This document shows, one piece after another, positions 1 to 7,604 of a DNA stretch of 57,345 bases. Position 1 is the stretch's first letter. Each line of letters begins with the position of its first letter. The translations under genes were made by a program, and so were the position numbers. Below the pieces are notes generated by a model. That model ran no database searches and was not told where the DNA came from. It saw only the letters and a list, made by a program, of their open reading frames with translations. The DNA is from a virus, in the IMG/VR virus record IMGVR_UViG_3300009418_002352, positions 1 to 57,345 of that record; one strand, given 5' to 3'.

Positions 1-282
1 CGATATGCGTCGCTATCTGATAATCAGCGTGTCGTTTCCATCAATCCGCCTGCTGCTACTACGAATTCCGGAATTCGTAATTGGTTCAAAACTATCACTA
101 GTCCGGAAAACGTAACACATCAGGTAGTTATGAAAACCGAAACCACAATGGATTTGGATAAATTGACGGAAATCGTCGGCGTTGATTTCAAAAAGGACAA
201 AAACGGTCATAGCCTATCCCATGTAGGAAAACAGAATCTGTTGAAATCCAAAAATTGGACGTGGGAAAACGACCATGAATAA
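1..282 (+). CDS. Unidentified protein, C-terminal fragment
   Basis: Open from the window edge to TAA at 280-282 (93 codons, no start inside the window). I do not recognise it. It is hydrophilic with a basic, Trp-containing tail (NWTWENDHE). Its codons (GTC, GGC, CGT, CCG) are richer in G+C than those of the genes from 432 onward, so it may belong to another module. A strong hairpin follows 34 nt downstream, consistent with the end of a transcription unit. Confidence 0.6.
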   Translation, partial: RYASLSDNQRVVSINPPAATTNSGIRNWFKTITSPENVTHQVVMKTETTMDLDKLTEIVGVDFKKDKNGHSLSHVGKQNLLKSKNWTWENDHE

Positions 283-315
283 CGAATAAACTCCGAAATC
301 CGTCACCTAGGGCAC

Positions 316-351
316 GGGGTGGAAATAGAACGAAAGTTCTGTTTCCACCCC
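316..351. terminator. 16-bp hairpin with GAAA loop
   Basis: The arms GGGGTGGAAATAGAAC (316-331) and GTTCTGTTTCCACCCC (336-351) pair over all 16 positions with one T-G wobble around a GAAA tetraloop. It lies between the partial gene ending at 282 and the early cluster. No long T-run follows on either strand (only ATTTTG at 355-360), so it may be a terminator or another structured RNA. The rest of 283-431 holds nothing I can assign. Confidence 0.6.
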
Positions 352-458
352 AACATTTTGCCAGCAGGCAGGAACTTTTTCCAGGAGATGAAGTTTTTCT
401 CACTTACTTTAATAGGCGAAATCTAAACATTATGTTAACTAGAACAAGAGAGGAAGAT

Positions 459-803
459 GTGAATACTTACAAACCACCAATGCGTTGCTCAGAATGTCAG
501 ACTATCTTATACAGAATAGAATCAAATAGTGGTGTATGGTTTCGCTGTAGCCATTGTGAGATTTACTATCAAATGAAACACAAACCAAGAATCACTACCA
601 CAAACACTCAAGACCCCGTATGCGACAGCTGTCTAGATGCTATCTGGCATGACGATACTGGCCTGATGGAAGATATGGAACAGGAAGTTGTTTCTATAGC
701 TTGCCGAGAGATGGGCGATATGGTAGCAGACCACATTTGCGATACCGTGGAACCCGATTCAGGAAGGAAGGAATGTCTATGCGCTTGCCAGTCTACCAGT
801 TAA
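459..803 (+). CDS. Zinc-ribbon-type small protein
   Basis: 114 aa from GTG at 459, which has GAGAGGA four nt upstream; an ATG at 432 in the same frame is the alternative but lacks such a site. The CSEC and CSHC pairs near the N terminus form a classical four-Cys zinc ribbon, followed by a CDSC pair and a Cys-rich tail (CLCAC). Function is unknown. It is the first of many Cys-rich microproteins in this arm, which may bind host proteins or nucleic acid (inference). Confidence 0.7.
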   Translation: MNTYKPPMRCSECQTILYRIESNSGVWFRCSHCEIYYQMKHKPRITTTNTQDPVCDSCLDAIWHDDTGLMEDMEQEVVSIACREMGDMVADHICDTVEPDSGRKECLCACQSTS

Positions 804-844
804 GCTGGTACTGAAGAGATCTAAAATAAAGGAAGGTAAATCAA

Positions 845-1033
845 ATGGAGAAATCAATTATTTTACGTCATGTCTTTAATGCATTTAGCTCATTATCAGA
901 TACACAAGAATTCCTTTTTGACATAAATGAAGAAAGTGAAAGCCTAAATATGGCAAAAGAGGATTTATATAAAATATTAATTGAAGAGGAAGAGGAGTTA
1001 ATTAAAGTGATGATAGATTATATTAAGGAGTAG
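845..1033 (+). CDS. Small acidic protein, unknown
   Basis: 62 aa, starting at ATG with AAGGAAGG just upstream. Glu-rich and predicted helical (NEESESLNMAKEDL, EEEEEL), without cysteines. I do not recognise a family. It lies in the chain of small early-type genes. Confidence 0.65.
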   Translation: MEKSIILRHVFNAFSSLSDTQEFLFDINEESESLNMAKEDLYKILIEEEEELIKVMIDYIKE

Positions 1034-1154
1034 AAAAATAGGAAAGAAAATACATATAATTAAGTTTCAAACTAACATTAACGTACTAAGTCAACAAGAT
1101 TATTTTATTAAGTACCCACATAAATCTTACTCTGTTGATTACTATAGAGAGGAC

Positions 1155-1352
1155 ATGTTAAGAAGAGTATGTTATTTTGCGTCCCAGTTCACAGTAACTT
1201 GTACTGTTAATGCGACCCACATCTTATTTGGAATAGCCCAATCTGGAAGAGGAGTTGTTGTATGCAAAGAGTGTGCTGACAAGGCACATGGATTAATGCC
1301 AGATTCTACATTTATAGAAGAAAGAGAAAAAATAACTCCAGTGAGGTTTTAA
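1155..1352 (+). CDS. Cys-containing small protein; start may lie upstream
   Basis: 65 aa from ATG 1155, with a CKEC pair. GAGAGG lies only two nt before this ATG. The reading frame stays open upstream to 1017 and reads like protein (GKKIHIIKFQTN...). No ATG, GTG or TTG occurs there, but an ATA at 1038 has AAGGAG seven nt upstream, giving a possible 104-aa product. Its stop overlaps the next start (TAATG). Function unknown. Confidence 0.65.
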   Translation: MLRRVCYFASQFTVTCTVNATHILFGIAQSGRGVVVCKECADKAHGLMPDSTFIEEREKITPVRF

Positions 1353-1612
1353 TGCCTAACTACTTTCAATTCAAGGATAAAGACGGAGAGCCAATTAAAA
1401 TATCCAAATTGGACGATGACCTGCGAGAATTAATAGGCGCAGAACCAGATGAAGATAGATGCCATCCTGCTTTTGGCTATCTTCAAATGGCTGCTGCTGT
1501 TGGATGGTCAATAGACAAGATGGTTGAGGAGGCTAAAAACGAAGCACATCACATGGCTCTATGGATGAAAGATCAAGGATATACAGTCGATGCATGGTAC
1601 ATGAGAAGATAA
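1352..1612 (+). CDS. Small protein, unknown
   Basis: 86 aa. The start overlaps the previous stop (TAATG), indicating translational coupling. It has a hydrophilic N-terminal part (DKDGEPIKISKLDDDL) and a helical C-terminal half with Met and His. No family is recognised. Confidence 0.65.
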   Translation: MPNYFQFKDKDGEPIKISKLDDDLRELIGAEPDEDRCHPAFGYLQMAAAVGWSIDKMVEEAKNEAHHMALWMKDQGYTVDAWYMRR

Positions 1613-1655
1613 TGATTCAGATTCGTTGTCCAAGAGAGGACGAAGGTGAAGCCAA

Positions 1656-1829
1656 ATGAAAGAGAAATATAATCAATGGAACCTAGATGACTCATTGACA
1701 TTAGAAGAGAAACGTGTACAATTAAGGAGGTATTTGTCCAAAATTTATAGGCGGGAAATCAAGGAGAACGAAGTTAACAGATGTTTATCTCAATTAGAGC
1801 ATAAACAAAGGACAGGTCTTATACGTTGA
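1656..1829 (+). CDS. Small basic helical protein
   Basis: 57 aa from ATG 1656, with AAGGTG upstream. It is strongly charged (LTLEEKRVQLRRYLSKIYRR), probably one long amphipathic helix. It ends by overlapping the TTG start at 1826. Unknown function. Confidence 0.55.
   Translation: MKEKYNQWNLDDSLTLEEKRVQLRRYLSKIYRREIKENEVNRCLSQLEHKQRTGLIR
1695..1722 (+). promoter_or_regulatory. Sigma-70-like promoter
   Basis: TTGACA at 1695-1700 and TACAAT at 1717-1722 are separated by 16 nt. The -35 is perfect and the -10 matches five of six positions. It lies inside the small gene 1656-1829 and would serve 1826 onward. Chance occurrence in AT-rich coding DNA cannot be excluded. Confidence 0.4.
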
Positions 1830-2128
1830 AAATGGTTAGTATTAGAGAAGATTACTCTGGTTATATTATCACTCAGTGTATGCCATTACATGAGTGGATT
1901 GAAGGACAAATCGCTTACTATGATGAACAATGGCAAAGACAAGATTTCACTGAAAAGGAATGGGAGGAAATAAACAACGAATTAATCACCGAGTTATACA
2001 ATGCTAACACATTAGAAGTAGGACAAAGAACACAATTTGGAGACAAGGAGGCAGACTTATATTTGTTTCGTTTGATAGATGATACATATTGGGATACTTG
2101 GTTACAAAGATTGGAGATTAAAAGATGA
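1826..2128 (+). CDS. Small acidic protein, unknown
   Basis: 100 aa from TTG 1826, or 98 aa from ATG 1832. Rich in Trp, Tyr and acidic residues (MPLHEWIEGQIAYYDEQW), and probably globular. No known family is recognised. The stop overlaps the start of the zinc microprotein at 2125. Confidence 0.6.
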   Translation: MKMVSIREDYSGYIITQCMPLHEWIEGQIAYYDEQWQRQDFTEKEWEEINNELITELYNANTLEVGQRTQFGDKEADLYLFRLIDDTYWDTWLQRLEIKR

Positions 2129-2268
2129 CTGATCTCAAGTTTACAGAGCCTATTACATATACATGTAGTGGATGCGATAAGAAAGTTACAACAAAATCCT
2201 TGCCTAAAGATTATCAAGTTTACTGTGCAAACACAAGACAGAAAGAACAAATTCTGTTGGAGATTTAA
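2125..2268 (+). CDS. Zinc-type microprotein, paralogue of 2716
   Basis: 47 aa starting inside the previous stop (ATGA). It holds a CSGC pair and a later YCANTRQKEQIL segment. The gene at 2716-2910 has the same plan (CGGC, then YCAITRQKELIL), so the two are tandem paralogues separated by 2271-2669. Function unknown. Confidence 0.6.
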   Translation: MTDLKFTEPITYTCSGCDKKVTTKSLPKDYQVYCANTRQKEQILLEI

Positions 2269-2270
2269 CA

Positions 2271-2669
2271 ATGAAAACAATGACAGAAATAAGAAATATA
2301 CGCGAGCAAAGGTCTAAAGATTCTTCAATATTTAATAAACGTTTAGACCTTTTAGCACACCTTGCTCCAGTATTAGACAAAATACCAGATGAGATTTTCT
2401 CTAAACAATTATTGTATCCAAGCAAAATAAAGTTAGTCGCATTTTATGGTTCTCACACAGATTTAGAAGTTAGAGAATTAAATGCGATAGTCAGGTCTGC
2501 TCTTCATGTTAGAAGAACAGATAAAGCAATGGGTTCTGATGGTGAAATGGTATGGACTACAGAAACTGAAGATATCATAGCAATAGTTTATGGAGGTGAT
2601 ATACCAGCAAATTGCAAACTTATATCTAAAGAGATATCTCACACAGTATATACAATGGAGTGCAAATGA
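2271..2669 (+). CDS. Hypothetical protein
   Basis: 132 aa, with GGAG eight nt before ATG 2271. A charged N-terminal helix is followed by a mixed segment with LVAFYGSHTDLEVRELN and a beta-rich end. Not recognised. It sits between the two paralogous zinc microproteins. Confidence 0.65.
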   Translation: MKTMTEIRNIREQRSKDSSIFNKRLDLLAHLAPVLDKIPDEIFSKQLLYPSKIKLVAFYGSHTDLEVRELNAIVRSALHVRRTDKAMGSDGEMVWTTETEDIIAIVYGGDIPANCKLISKEISHTVYTMECK

Positions 2670-2715
2670 AAAGAACATTAAAGTGGTATCAAAGATTAGA
2701 AATTAGAGGTTAAAT

Positions 2716-2910
2716 ATGGACATAATCTTAAAAGAGTCAATAACTTACATATGTGGAGGTTGCGAAGAAAAGGTTAACGTTAAAAAGTTAATCCCAAGAG
2801 ACTGGAAAACATACTGTGCAATAACAAGACAGAAAGAATTAATTCTACCAGAAGATTGGAAGATATTGAGACTATATGGATTTTTAAAGTGGAGGAAAGC
2901 AAGTGACTAA
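2716..2910 (+). CDS. Zinc-type microprotein, paralogue of 2125
   Basis: 64 aa. ITYICGGCEEKV and TYCAITRQKELILPEDW align with the 47-aa protein at 2125, but with a longer C terminus (RLYGFLKWRK). The three cysteines suggest a degenerate zinc finger. Its end overlaps the GTG start at 2903. Confidence 0.65.
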   Translation: MDIILKESITYICGGCEEKVNVKKLIPRDWKTYCAITRQKELILPEDWKILRLYGFLKWRKASD

Positions 2911-3148
2911 TTCAGAAAAAGAAAGACATTTAGAAATGATGAAGTATCCAGTTTTATGGCCTCATGATATTCTTCCATTAAAAAGAAGAACTAAGGAAAC
3001 TTGGCCTGAGCCTGGATTTCTTGTAGATAATAGGCCAATTATTTACAAGGCAAACATCTTTGAACTACCTGATACTCTCAAAGAGATAGAAAGAGAAGAA
3101 TTCAATTCACATGAAGAACTAATGGAGGCAGGATGGGAAATAGACTAA
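2903..3148 (+). CDS. Small protein, unknown
   Basis: 81 aa from GTG 2903, with TGGAGG upstream. It contains a Pro/Trp-rich stretch (VLWPHDILPLKRRTKETWPEP) and an acidic tail. No family is recognised. It overlaps both neighbours. Confidence 0.6.
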   Translation: MTNSEKERHLEMMKYPVLWPHDILPLKRRTKETWPEPGFLVDNRPIIYKANIFELPDTLKEIEREEFNSHEELMEAGWEID

Positions 3149-3273
3149 AAAGATGTGGTGGTGCTGTTGTGTTCAACAAAAGTTCAAATGGAGTCAATAA
3201 AAGAATTTGTACAAGATGTGGATATGGTTACTCTTCTCGAAAAAGAGCTAATTGTACAAGAATAATAGGATAA
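3133..3273 (+). CDS. Basic Cys-containing microprotein
   Basis: 46 aa from ATG 3133, overlapping the end of the previous gene. Strongly basic, with CTRCGYGYSSRKRANC, the pattern of a small zinc or nucleic-acid-binding knuckle. It ends with TAATG shared with the next start. Confidence 0.55.
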   Translation: MGNRLKRCGGAVVFNKSSNGVNKRICTRCGYGYSSRKRANCTRIIG

Positions 3274-3461
3274 TGTTAAAAGGATACACTCTTAGATGTC
3301 CAGAATGTGGAAGTAAGAATACTTTCTTTGCTATATCACTGCTCTATTCACGTGGTTCTTGGTATTGCATAGATTGTGAGACTTACTTTAATATAGTTAC
3401 ACAGACAATTCAAGAAGAACTCAATGAAATTAATGAAATCCTCAACAAATTAAAGGAATAA
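3273..3461 (+). CDS. Zinc-ribbon protein with helical tail
   Basis: 62 aa from ATG 3273 (TAATG overlap), preferred to the in-frame TTG at 3252. RCPECGSKNT and WYCIDCETYF are the two knuckles of a zinc ribbon, followed by a charged coil (EELNEINEILNKLKE). Such minimal ribbons are common in phages; the target is unknown. Confidence 0.65.
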   Translation: MLKGYTLRCPECGSKNTFFAISLLYSRGSWYCIDCETYFNIVTQTIQEELNEINEILNKLKE

Positions 3462-3462
3462 T

Positions 3463-3651
3463 ATGGTATCACAAATCAAAGTCGATAAATTAATAGAGAA
3501 TTTCACAAATCCTACAGAAGTAATAATGCCATTAGTTAAATGGTATTCTTTATTTTATGGAGTATCATATATAGAATCAATAAAGTCTATACGTTCTGCT
3601 CTCCAGTCTATGAAAAAAGATGAAGAGTTATTTAATAGAACATATCCATGA
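3463..3651 (+). CDS. Small helical protein, unknown
   Basis: 62 aa starting 1 nt after the previous stop, with AAAGGAAT upstream. Predicted helical, no cysteines. Overlaps the next start by 4 nt. Not recognised. Confidence 0.6.
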   Translation: MVSQIKVDKLIENFTNPTEVIMPLVKWYSLFYGVSYIESIKSIRSALQSMKKDEELFNRTYP

Positions 3652-3893
3652 GAGAGTACTTAATATTTAAGGTAAAGATTGACAATGAAGTTTATATAGA
3701 TGCTTATAGGATAGACGATAAGCCTATAGATTGGATTCCTTTCTGGCAACTAGATAAGTTCGCATATGTATGCTCTCCTTCTAGAATAGAAGCTAAGAGA
3801 GCAGCATGGGTAAATTGGATTTCATCAAGCTTAAATGGATTTGATGAGTGGCACAAAAGAGCAATGAACAAGAAAGAGAGTAACGTAATATAA
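3648..3893 (+). CDS. Small protein, unknown
   Basis: 81 aa, overlapping the previous gene (ATGA). A beta-like N-terminal half (YLIFKVKIDNEVYIDAYRID) is followed by an amphipathic helix with many Trp and Ala residues. No family recognised. Confidence 0.6.
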   Translation: MREYLIFKVKIDNEVYIDAYRIDDKPIDWIPFWQLDKFAYVCSPSRIEAKRAAWVNWISSSLNGFDEWHKRAMNKKESNVI

Positions 3894-3908
3894 ACAAGGG
3901 ATGAAGAT

Positions 3909-4733
3909 GTGGAGATAATAGGTAATGAAGACTTTATTAGAATTGTTGAGCTATCAAAACACAATCAACCGTTTCCTCATACTCTAATTTATGGCCCATC
4001 TGGAGCAGGAAAGACAACATTAGCAAAGTATATTGCAAGTGCAGTTAATACTCCAAACTATAATAACCTTTATGCTCCAGACTTAGAAAAAATAGTCTTG
4101 TCTATGATATTGAGTCAAGTTCAAGAGAATAGCTTAGTAGTCATAGACGAGATTCATGCACTCAAGAAAGGACTTGTTGAACAGATTTATCAACCTATCG
4201 AAGAATTCATATATGGAGGTGAAGCAATAAATCCCTTCACTTTAATAGGGATTACAACAGACTTAAATATGCTTCCAGATGCTTTAATTAGGAGGTTTAG
4301 ATTAGTATATCGAGTTACTCTTTATACTATTCCTCAATTATATCAAGTAGTTGAAAGTATATCAACTGGAGATTGGTCTAGTGAAGCAATAGAATCAGTA
4401 GCTACATTTTCAAGAGGAAGTCCAGGATTAGCTCGAAATCATGTTGAGTTAATCCAAACCATGTTTAAAGAACCAATTGATGAAGCAGAAATAACTGAAT
4501 ATATGCGTTTAAAGCATATAGATACACTAGGTTTAGAGGAGGTTGATAGAGAATATATGAGAGTAGTAGGTAGATTTGATGCACTTGCTTTATCTACCTT
4601 ATCTTCAATGCTATCAGAGAGGGAAAAAACTATTGAAGAAAACATAGAACCATTTCTGTTTCGTTGTGGATTCGTAATGAAAACAAGTAAAGGTAGAGTC
4701 TTAACACCAATAGGAAAGAGTTATATACGATGA
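3909..4733 (+). CDS. ruvB: RuvB-like Holliday junction AAA+ motor
   Basis: 274 aa from GTG 3909. RuvB is the hexameric ATPase that drives branch migration of Holliday junctions. Visible are Walker A GPSGAGKT (29-36), Walker B VVIDEIH (77-83), an RRFR arginine region near 129, the loop FSRGSPGLARNHVELI, and a RuvB C-terminal domain (LGLEEVDREYMR, then EREKTIEENIEPFLFRCGF and KGRVLTPIG). It is shorter than bacterial RuvB (about 330 aa), mainly at the N terminus. No RuvA or RuvC was seen here, so it may borrow host RuvA or act alone. A general clamp-loader role is less likely given the C-terminal match. Confidence 0.88.
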   Translation: MEIIGNEDFIRIVELSKHNQPFPHTLIYGPSGAGKTTLAKYIASAVNTPNYNNLYAPDLEKIVLSMILSQVQENSLVVIDEIHALKKGLVEQIYQPIEEFIYGGEAINPFTLIGITTDLNMLPDALIRRFRLVYRVTLYTIPQLYQVVESISTGDWSSEAIESVATFSRGSPGLARNHVELIQTMFKEPIDEAEITEYMRLKHIDTLGLEEVDREYMRVVGRFDALALSTLSSMLSEREKTIEENIEPFLFRCGFVMKTSKGRVLTPIGKSYIR

Positions 4734-5017
4734 GTACTGAAGATAATACAGATATAAACAATTCAAAAACTCTAAGAGGAAGGTTTTATGAATTTGCAAT
4801 AGATAAATATGAAGGAAGATATTGGAACTCTAACGGGTATGGATGTGCCGTTGTAGCTTCAATAGGATACGGAGGAGATTGGTCTGCATATATTGGTGGA
4901 TGCGACCCAAAAAGCGAAGAAGTAGGATTAAAATTTATTGCTGAACATGGTTCAAAGCTTACAGAGAAGGATACTAGATATTTCTTTCCAAATCTTGATT
5001 TACCATATAGGAGATAA
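4730..5017 (+). CDS. Hypothetical protein
   Basis: 95 aa, overlapping the end of ruvB by 4 nt (ATGA), so probably co-translated with it. Gly/Tyr-rich middle (SNGYGCAVVASIGYGGDWSAYIGG). No family recognised. Confidence 0.65.
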   Translation: MSTEDNTDINNSKTLRGRFYEFAIDKYEGRYWNSNGYGCAVVASIGYGGDWSAYIGGCDPKSEEVGLKFIAEHGSKLTEKDTRYFFPNLDLPYRR

Positions 5018-5019
5018 CT

Positions 5020-5229
5020 GTGGTTACAAAACAAGAAAGAAACATCAAAAAATTAGTTACTTCTGCTATATCTGAAAAGCTAGAGAAGATAGCACCAATA
5101 TTTTCAGATGGAAATTTATATGAGGTAGAAACTAAACAAGTAGATGAAAATGAAATTCAATTAAAGATCAAAACAGATGAGGGAATAAATTATTATCTAA
5201 GTCTTAAAATCACAGCACCTTGGAGTTGA
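5020..5229 (+). CDS. Small protein, unknown
   Basis: 69 aa from GTG 5020. A basic N-terminal helix is followed by alternating charged beta strands (YEVETKQVDENEIQLKIKTD). Unknown. Confidence 0.55.
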   Translation: MVTKQERNIKKLVTSAISEKLEKIAPIFSDGNLYEVETKQVDENEIQLKIKTDEGINYYLSLKITAPWS

Positions 5230-5230
5230 A

Positions 5231-5419
5231 ATGATACCTCAATCAGCAATTAGTAAAGATGGTACAAGAGTTAGTAGGAGGAAATTAAGGTTATCTTTAG
5301 GTGGAAGGAGAGGAAGAAAAGCAAACACAAAATCTAATATAGTACAACTTAGACCAAAAATTAAGTTGAATAATCTAGTTCAAGAAGCATTAAAATCAGG
5401 ATACATAATAGGAAGTTAA
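5231..5419 (+). CDS. Very basic small protein
   Basis: 62 aa, high in Arg and Lys (RRKLRLSLGGRRGRKANTK), suggesting nucleic-acid binding. No defined fold recognised. The next gene starts directly at its stop. Confidence 0.55.
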   Translation: MIPQSAISKDGTRVSRRKLRLSLGGRRGRKANTKSNIVQLRPKIKLNNLVQEALKSGYIIGS

Positions 5420-5563
5420 ATGGAATGTCCTGAGTGTTATAGAGAGCTAGAACCATTAGACGGATTACAAGACAGACAATTTCAAGAGTGTTCTAGTAAA
5501 CTAAAGTATAGGTTTACTAAACTTGCAATGACTACGAGTAATATTCATGAAAGAGCAACCTAA
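5420..5563 (+). CDS. Zinc-type microprotein
   Basis: 47 aa from ATG 5420, which overlaps the previous stop (TAAATG). Begins MECPEC, with a third Cys later. Overlaps the next gene by 17 nt in another frame. Unknown function. Confidence 0.5.
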   Translation: MECPECYRELEPLDGLQDRQFQECSSKLKYRFTKLAMTTSNIHERAT

Positions 5564-5720
5564 GAAAGGAGATATATTTTATTTCCAAGCAGAGGTAATT
5601 CATGTAAAATACAAGAAAGATTACATAGAGGTTAGACTGAGAGAGAAATACTCTCAGTCTAGTTTTAATCTAAAGTACTATCAACAGGAGCTTACTAATG
5701 ATAACATTAGATCAAATTAG
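5547..5720 (+). CDS. Small beta-rich protein
   Basis: 57 aa from ATG 5547. KKGDIFYFQAEVIHVKYKKDYIEVRL looks like a small beta barrel. The coding sequence contains a perfect 11-bp hairpin (5633-5661), and the end overlaps the next gene. Unknown function. Confidence 0.55.
   Translation: MKEQPKKGDIFYFQAEVIHVKYKKDYIEVRLREKYSQSSFNLKYYQQELTNDNIRSN
5633..5661 (+). terminator. Terminator-like hairpin inside a gene
   Basis: TAGACTGAGAG (5633-5643) and CTCTCAGTCTA (5651-5661) form a perfect 11-bp stem with a 7-nt loop, followed by GTTTT. It lies within the coding sequence of 5547-5720, so it may act as an attenuator or a translation control for the gene at 5698. Confidence 0.45.
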
Positions 5721-5922
5721 AGAACTCTCACATGGATATATAATTCACGATCAAAGGTGTAGGAATTGGAGAGTAAATGGTAAAACTAAATGGTGGAAAC
5801 GTAGTCCAAGTAGAGTATCAGTGCCATTAAAGTATGGACTCTACAATTATTCATACCTTAATAATAGGACACAAGAAGATTTTCATCTAATATCAGAAGA
5901 AAATTGCAAGAAGGAGGTGTAG
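5698..5922 (+). CDS. Small basic protein, unknown
   Basis: 74 aa; AGGAG lies seven nt before ATG 5698. Rich in Arg, Trp and Tyr (CRNWRVNGKTKWWKRSPSRV), and looks like a compact nucleic-acid-binding domain. The 73 nt after it are T-rich and may end this transcript. Confidence 0.6.
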   Translation: MITLDQIRELSHGYIIHDQRCRNWRVNGKTKWWKRSPSRVSVPLKYGLYNYSYLNNRTQEDFHLISEENCKKEV

Positions 5923-5995
5923 ATGTTTTTTGAGGTGTTTCTTTTTTAAAAATTTTAAATTTTGCTCTTAGTTAATAGCGATTTTTGGAGGTAAA

Positions 5996-7513
5996 ATGGA
6001 GACTATAGGTAAAATATCAGAGATGGTTAAAGCTGGATTTCCATGCTTCTATATTTACACAGAAGATGAGGTATCTGTAAAGAGACAATTAGAAATGCTA
6101 TCAAAGTCATTTGAAAGAGCAGTATTTGGAATAGAATACTGGACTGTTAATACAGGAGAATTACAAGAATTTTTGGAATCAATCTCTAAACAAGAAAAGC
6201 CAGCATTCTGGATAATGACAAATGTGCATTTCTATTTAGAGCAACCTGGGGTAATTCAAGCGATCAAGGATGGACTGTTAAAATGGAAGAATCAACAACA
6301 CAAAGTATTCTTTCTAGAAAATGATAAGAAAATACCACCTGAGATTAATAGAAATATCACGTATATAGAGTTTGATCTGCCTAATGAAGAAGAACTATCA
6401 AGTGAGGTACGATTTATTGAAGAATCTGCTCAAGAAGATGGTTTGTACTTAAATACAACTGATGAAGAAATATCAACTTTAGCAAAATCTGCATTAGGAC
6501 TTACTACTCAGCAGGCACAAGATGCATTTTCCTTGTCATTAGTGCGTAGTAGAACACTATCTCCTGGTGTAGTTACAGAGGTGAAAGCAGCAGAATATTT
6601 AAAGTCAGGATTACTTGAACTAGAACAACCAGTGCCTATAGAAGGTTTACAAGGATATGATAATTTAAAAGAATGGATTTATGATATCAAGGATGGTTTC
6701 TTCGGAGAGTCTAAGTTTGGGTTGCCAGCACCAAAAGGAGTACTTTTACTTGGTCCTCCTGGTGTAGGAAAGACAATTGCATCTAGAGCCTTTGCATCTA
6801 TCTTTAATCTTATGTTGTTAAAATGTGATTTGGGGAAAGTTTTTGGCATGTATGTAGGTGACTCTGAACGTAATTTCAGAACACTTATTAATATTGCCGA
6901 GAGAATGTCACCTATAGTAATGAGAATAGATGAAATTGAAAAGCAACTTTCAGGTTCAGGTGGAGCTTTAGATGGAGGTGTATCAACAAAGGTATTAGGT
7001 GGGTTGTTAACTTGGATGCAGGAATCTACTTCACCTGTCTTTCGAATAGCTACTGCTAATAGAGTAGAAAGTCTACCTCCAGAACTACTACGAAAAGGAA
7101 GATTTGATGAAATATTCTTCCTAGACTTGCCAGATGAAGATGAAAGACTATCTATATTTGATTACCACTTAACTAAAAGAGTAAAAGAGATAAATTGGAC
7201 TGTCCATTTTAATCACTCTAATTGTCAAGATTTACTAAATATGACAAAAGGTTGGTCTGGAGCAGAGATTGAACAGGTTGTAATTCAATCATTAAGAAAA
7301 CACGAAAAAGTAGTAATAAGTGGACATGAAATTATGTATACTGTTGAGTCTGAAGCAGAAAAGACTGTACCATTGTCAGTGATTAGAAAGGAGGATATAG
7401 ATAAAATAAGAAATTGGGCTGTAGATAATGGATGCCGTATGGCAAGTGAAAACAAAGAACTACAACAAAGACAAGAACAAAATAGAAATGGTAGAAGGAT
7501 AATGATAAATTGA
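5996..7513 (+). CDS. Ycf46-like AAA+ ATPase
   Basis: 505 aa, with TGGAGG four nt before the start. The N-terminal domain (about 1-205; AGFPCFYIYTEDE) resembles the regulatory half of cyanobacterial/plastid Ycf46-type ATPases. The AAA+ core has Walker A GPPGVGKT (253-260), Walker B VMRIDEIE (307-314), an ATAN sensor (352-355) and RKGRFDE (366-372), then a GWSGAEIEQ lid motif. FtsH shares the core, but no membrane segment or HExxH protease motif is present. Roles of Ycf46 proteins are poorly known. Here it opens a block with a coiled-coil-like protein and small satellites, perhaps partners or substrates. Confidence 0.82.
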   Translation: METIGKISEMVKAGFPCFYIYTEDEVSVKRQLEMLSKSFERAVFGIEYWTVNTGELQEFLESISKQEKPAFWIMTNVHFYLEQPGVIQAIKDGLLKWKNQQHKVFFLENDKKIPPEINRNITYIEFDLPNEEELSSEVRFIEESAQEDGLYLNTTDEEISTLAKSALGLTTQQAQDAFSLSLVRSRTLSPGVVTEVKAAEYLKSGLLELEQPVPIEGLQGYDNLKEWIYDIKDGFFGESKFGLPAPKGVLLLGPPGVGKTIASRAFASIFNLMLLKCDLGKVFGMYVGDSERNFRTLINIAERMSPIVMRIDEIEKQLSGSGGALDGGVSTKVLGGLLTWMQESTSPVFRIATANRVESLPPELLRKGRFDEIFFLDLPDEDERLSIFDYHLTKRVKEINWTVHFNHSNCQDLLNMTKGWSGAEIEQVVIQSLRKHEKVVISGHEIMYTVESEAEKTVPLSVIRKEDIDKIRNWAVDNGCRMASENKELQQRQEQNRNGRRIMIN

Positions 7514-7604
7514 TAACTCAGAAAATACAAAGTAGAGTGGATAAATACATAGTAGAGAATTACGCAGCAGCTATCAAAGTTGGAATCCTTTGGAGGGTAG
7601 CAAG

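Noticed and set aside
2666-2713. 15-codon ORF between 2271-2669 and 2716-2910
   Set aside because: Too short to judge; overlap with a stop is common here by chance.
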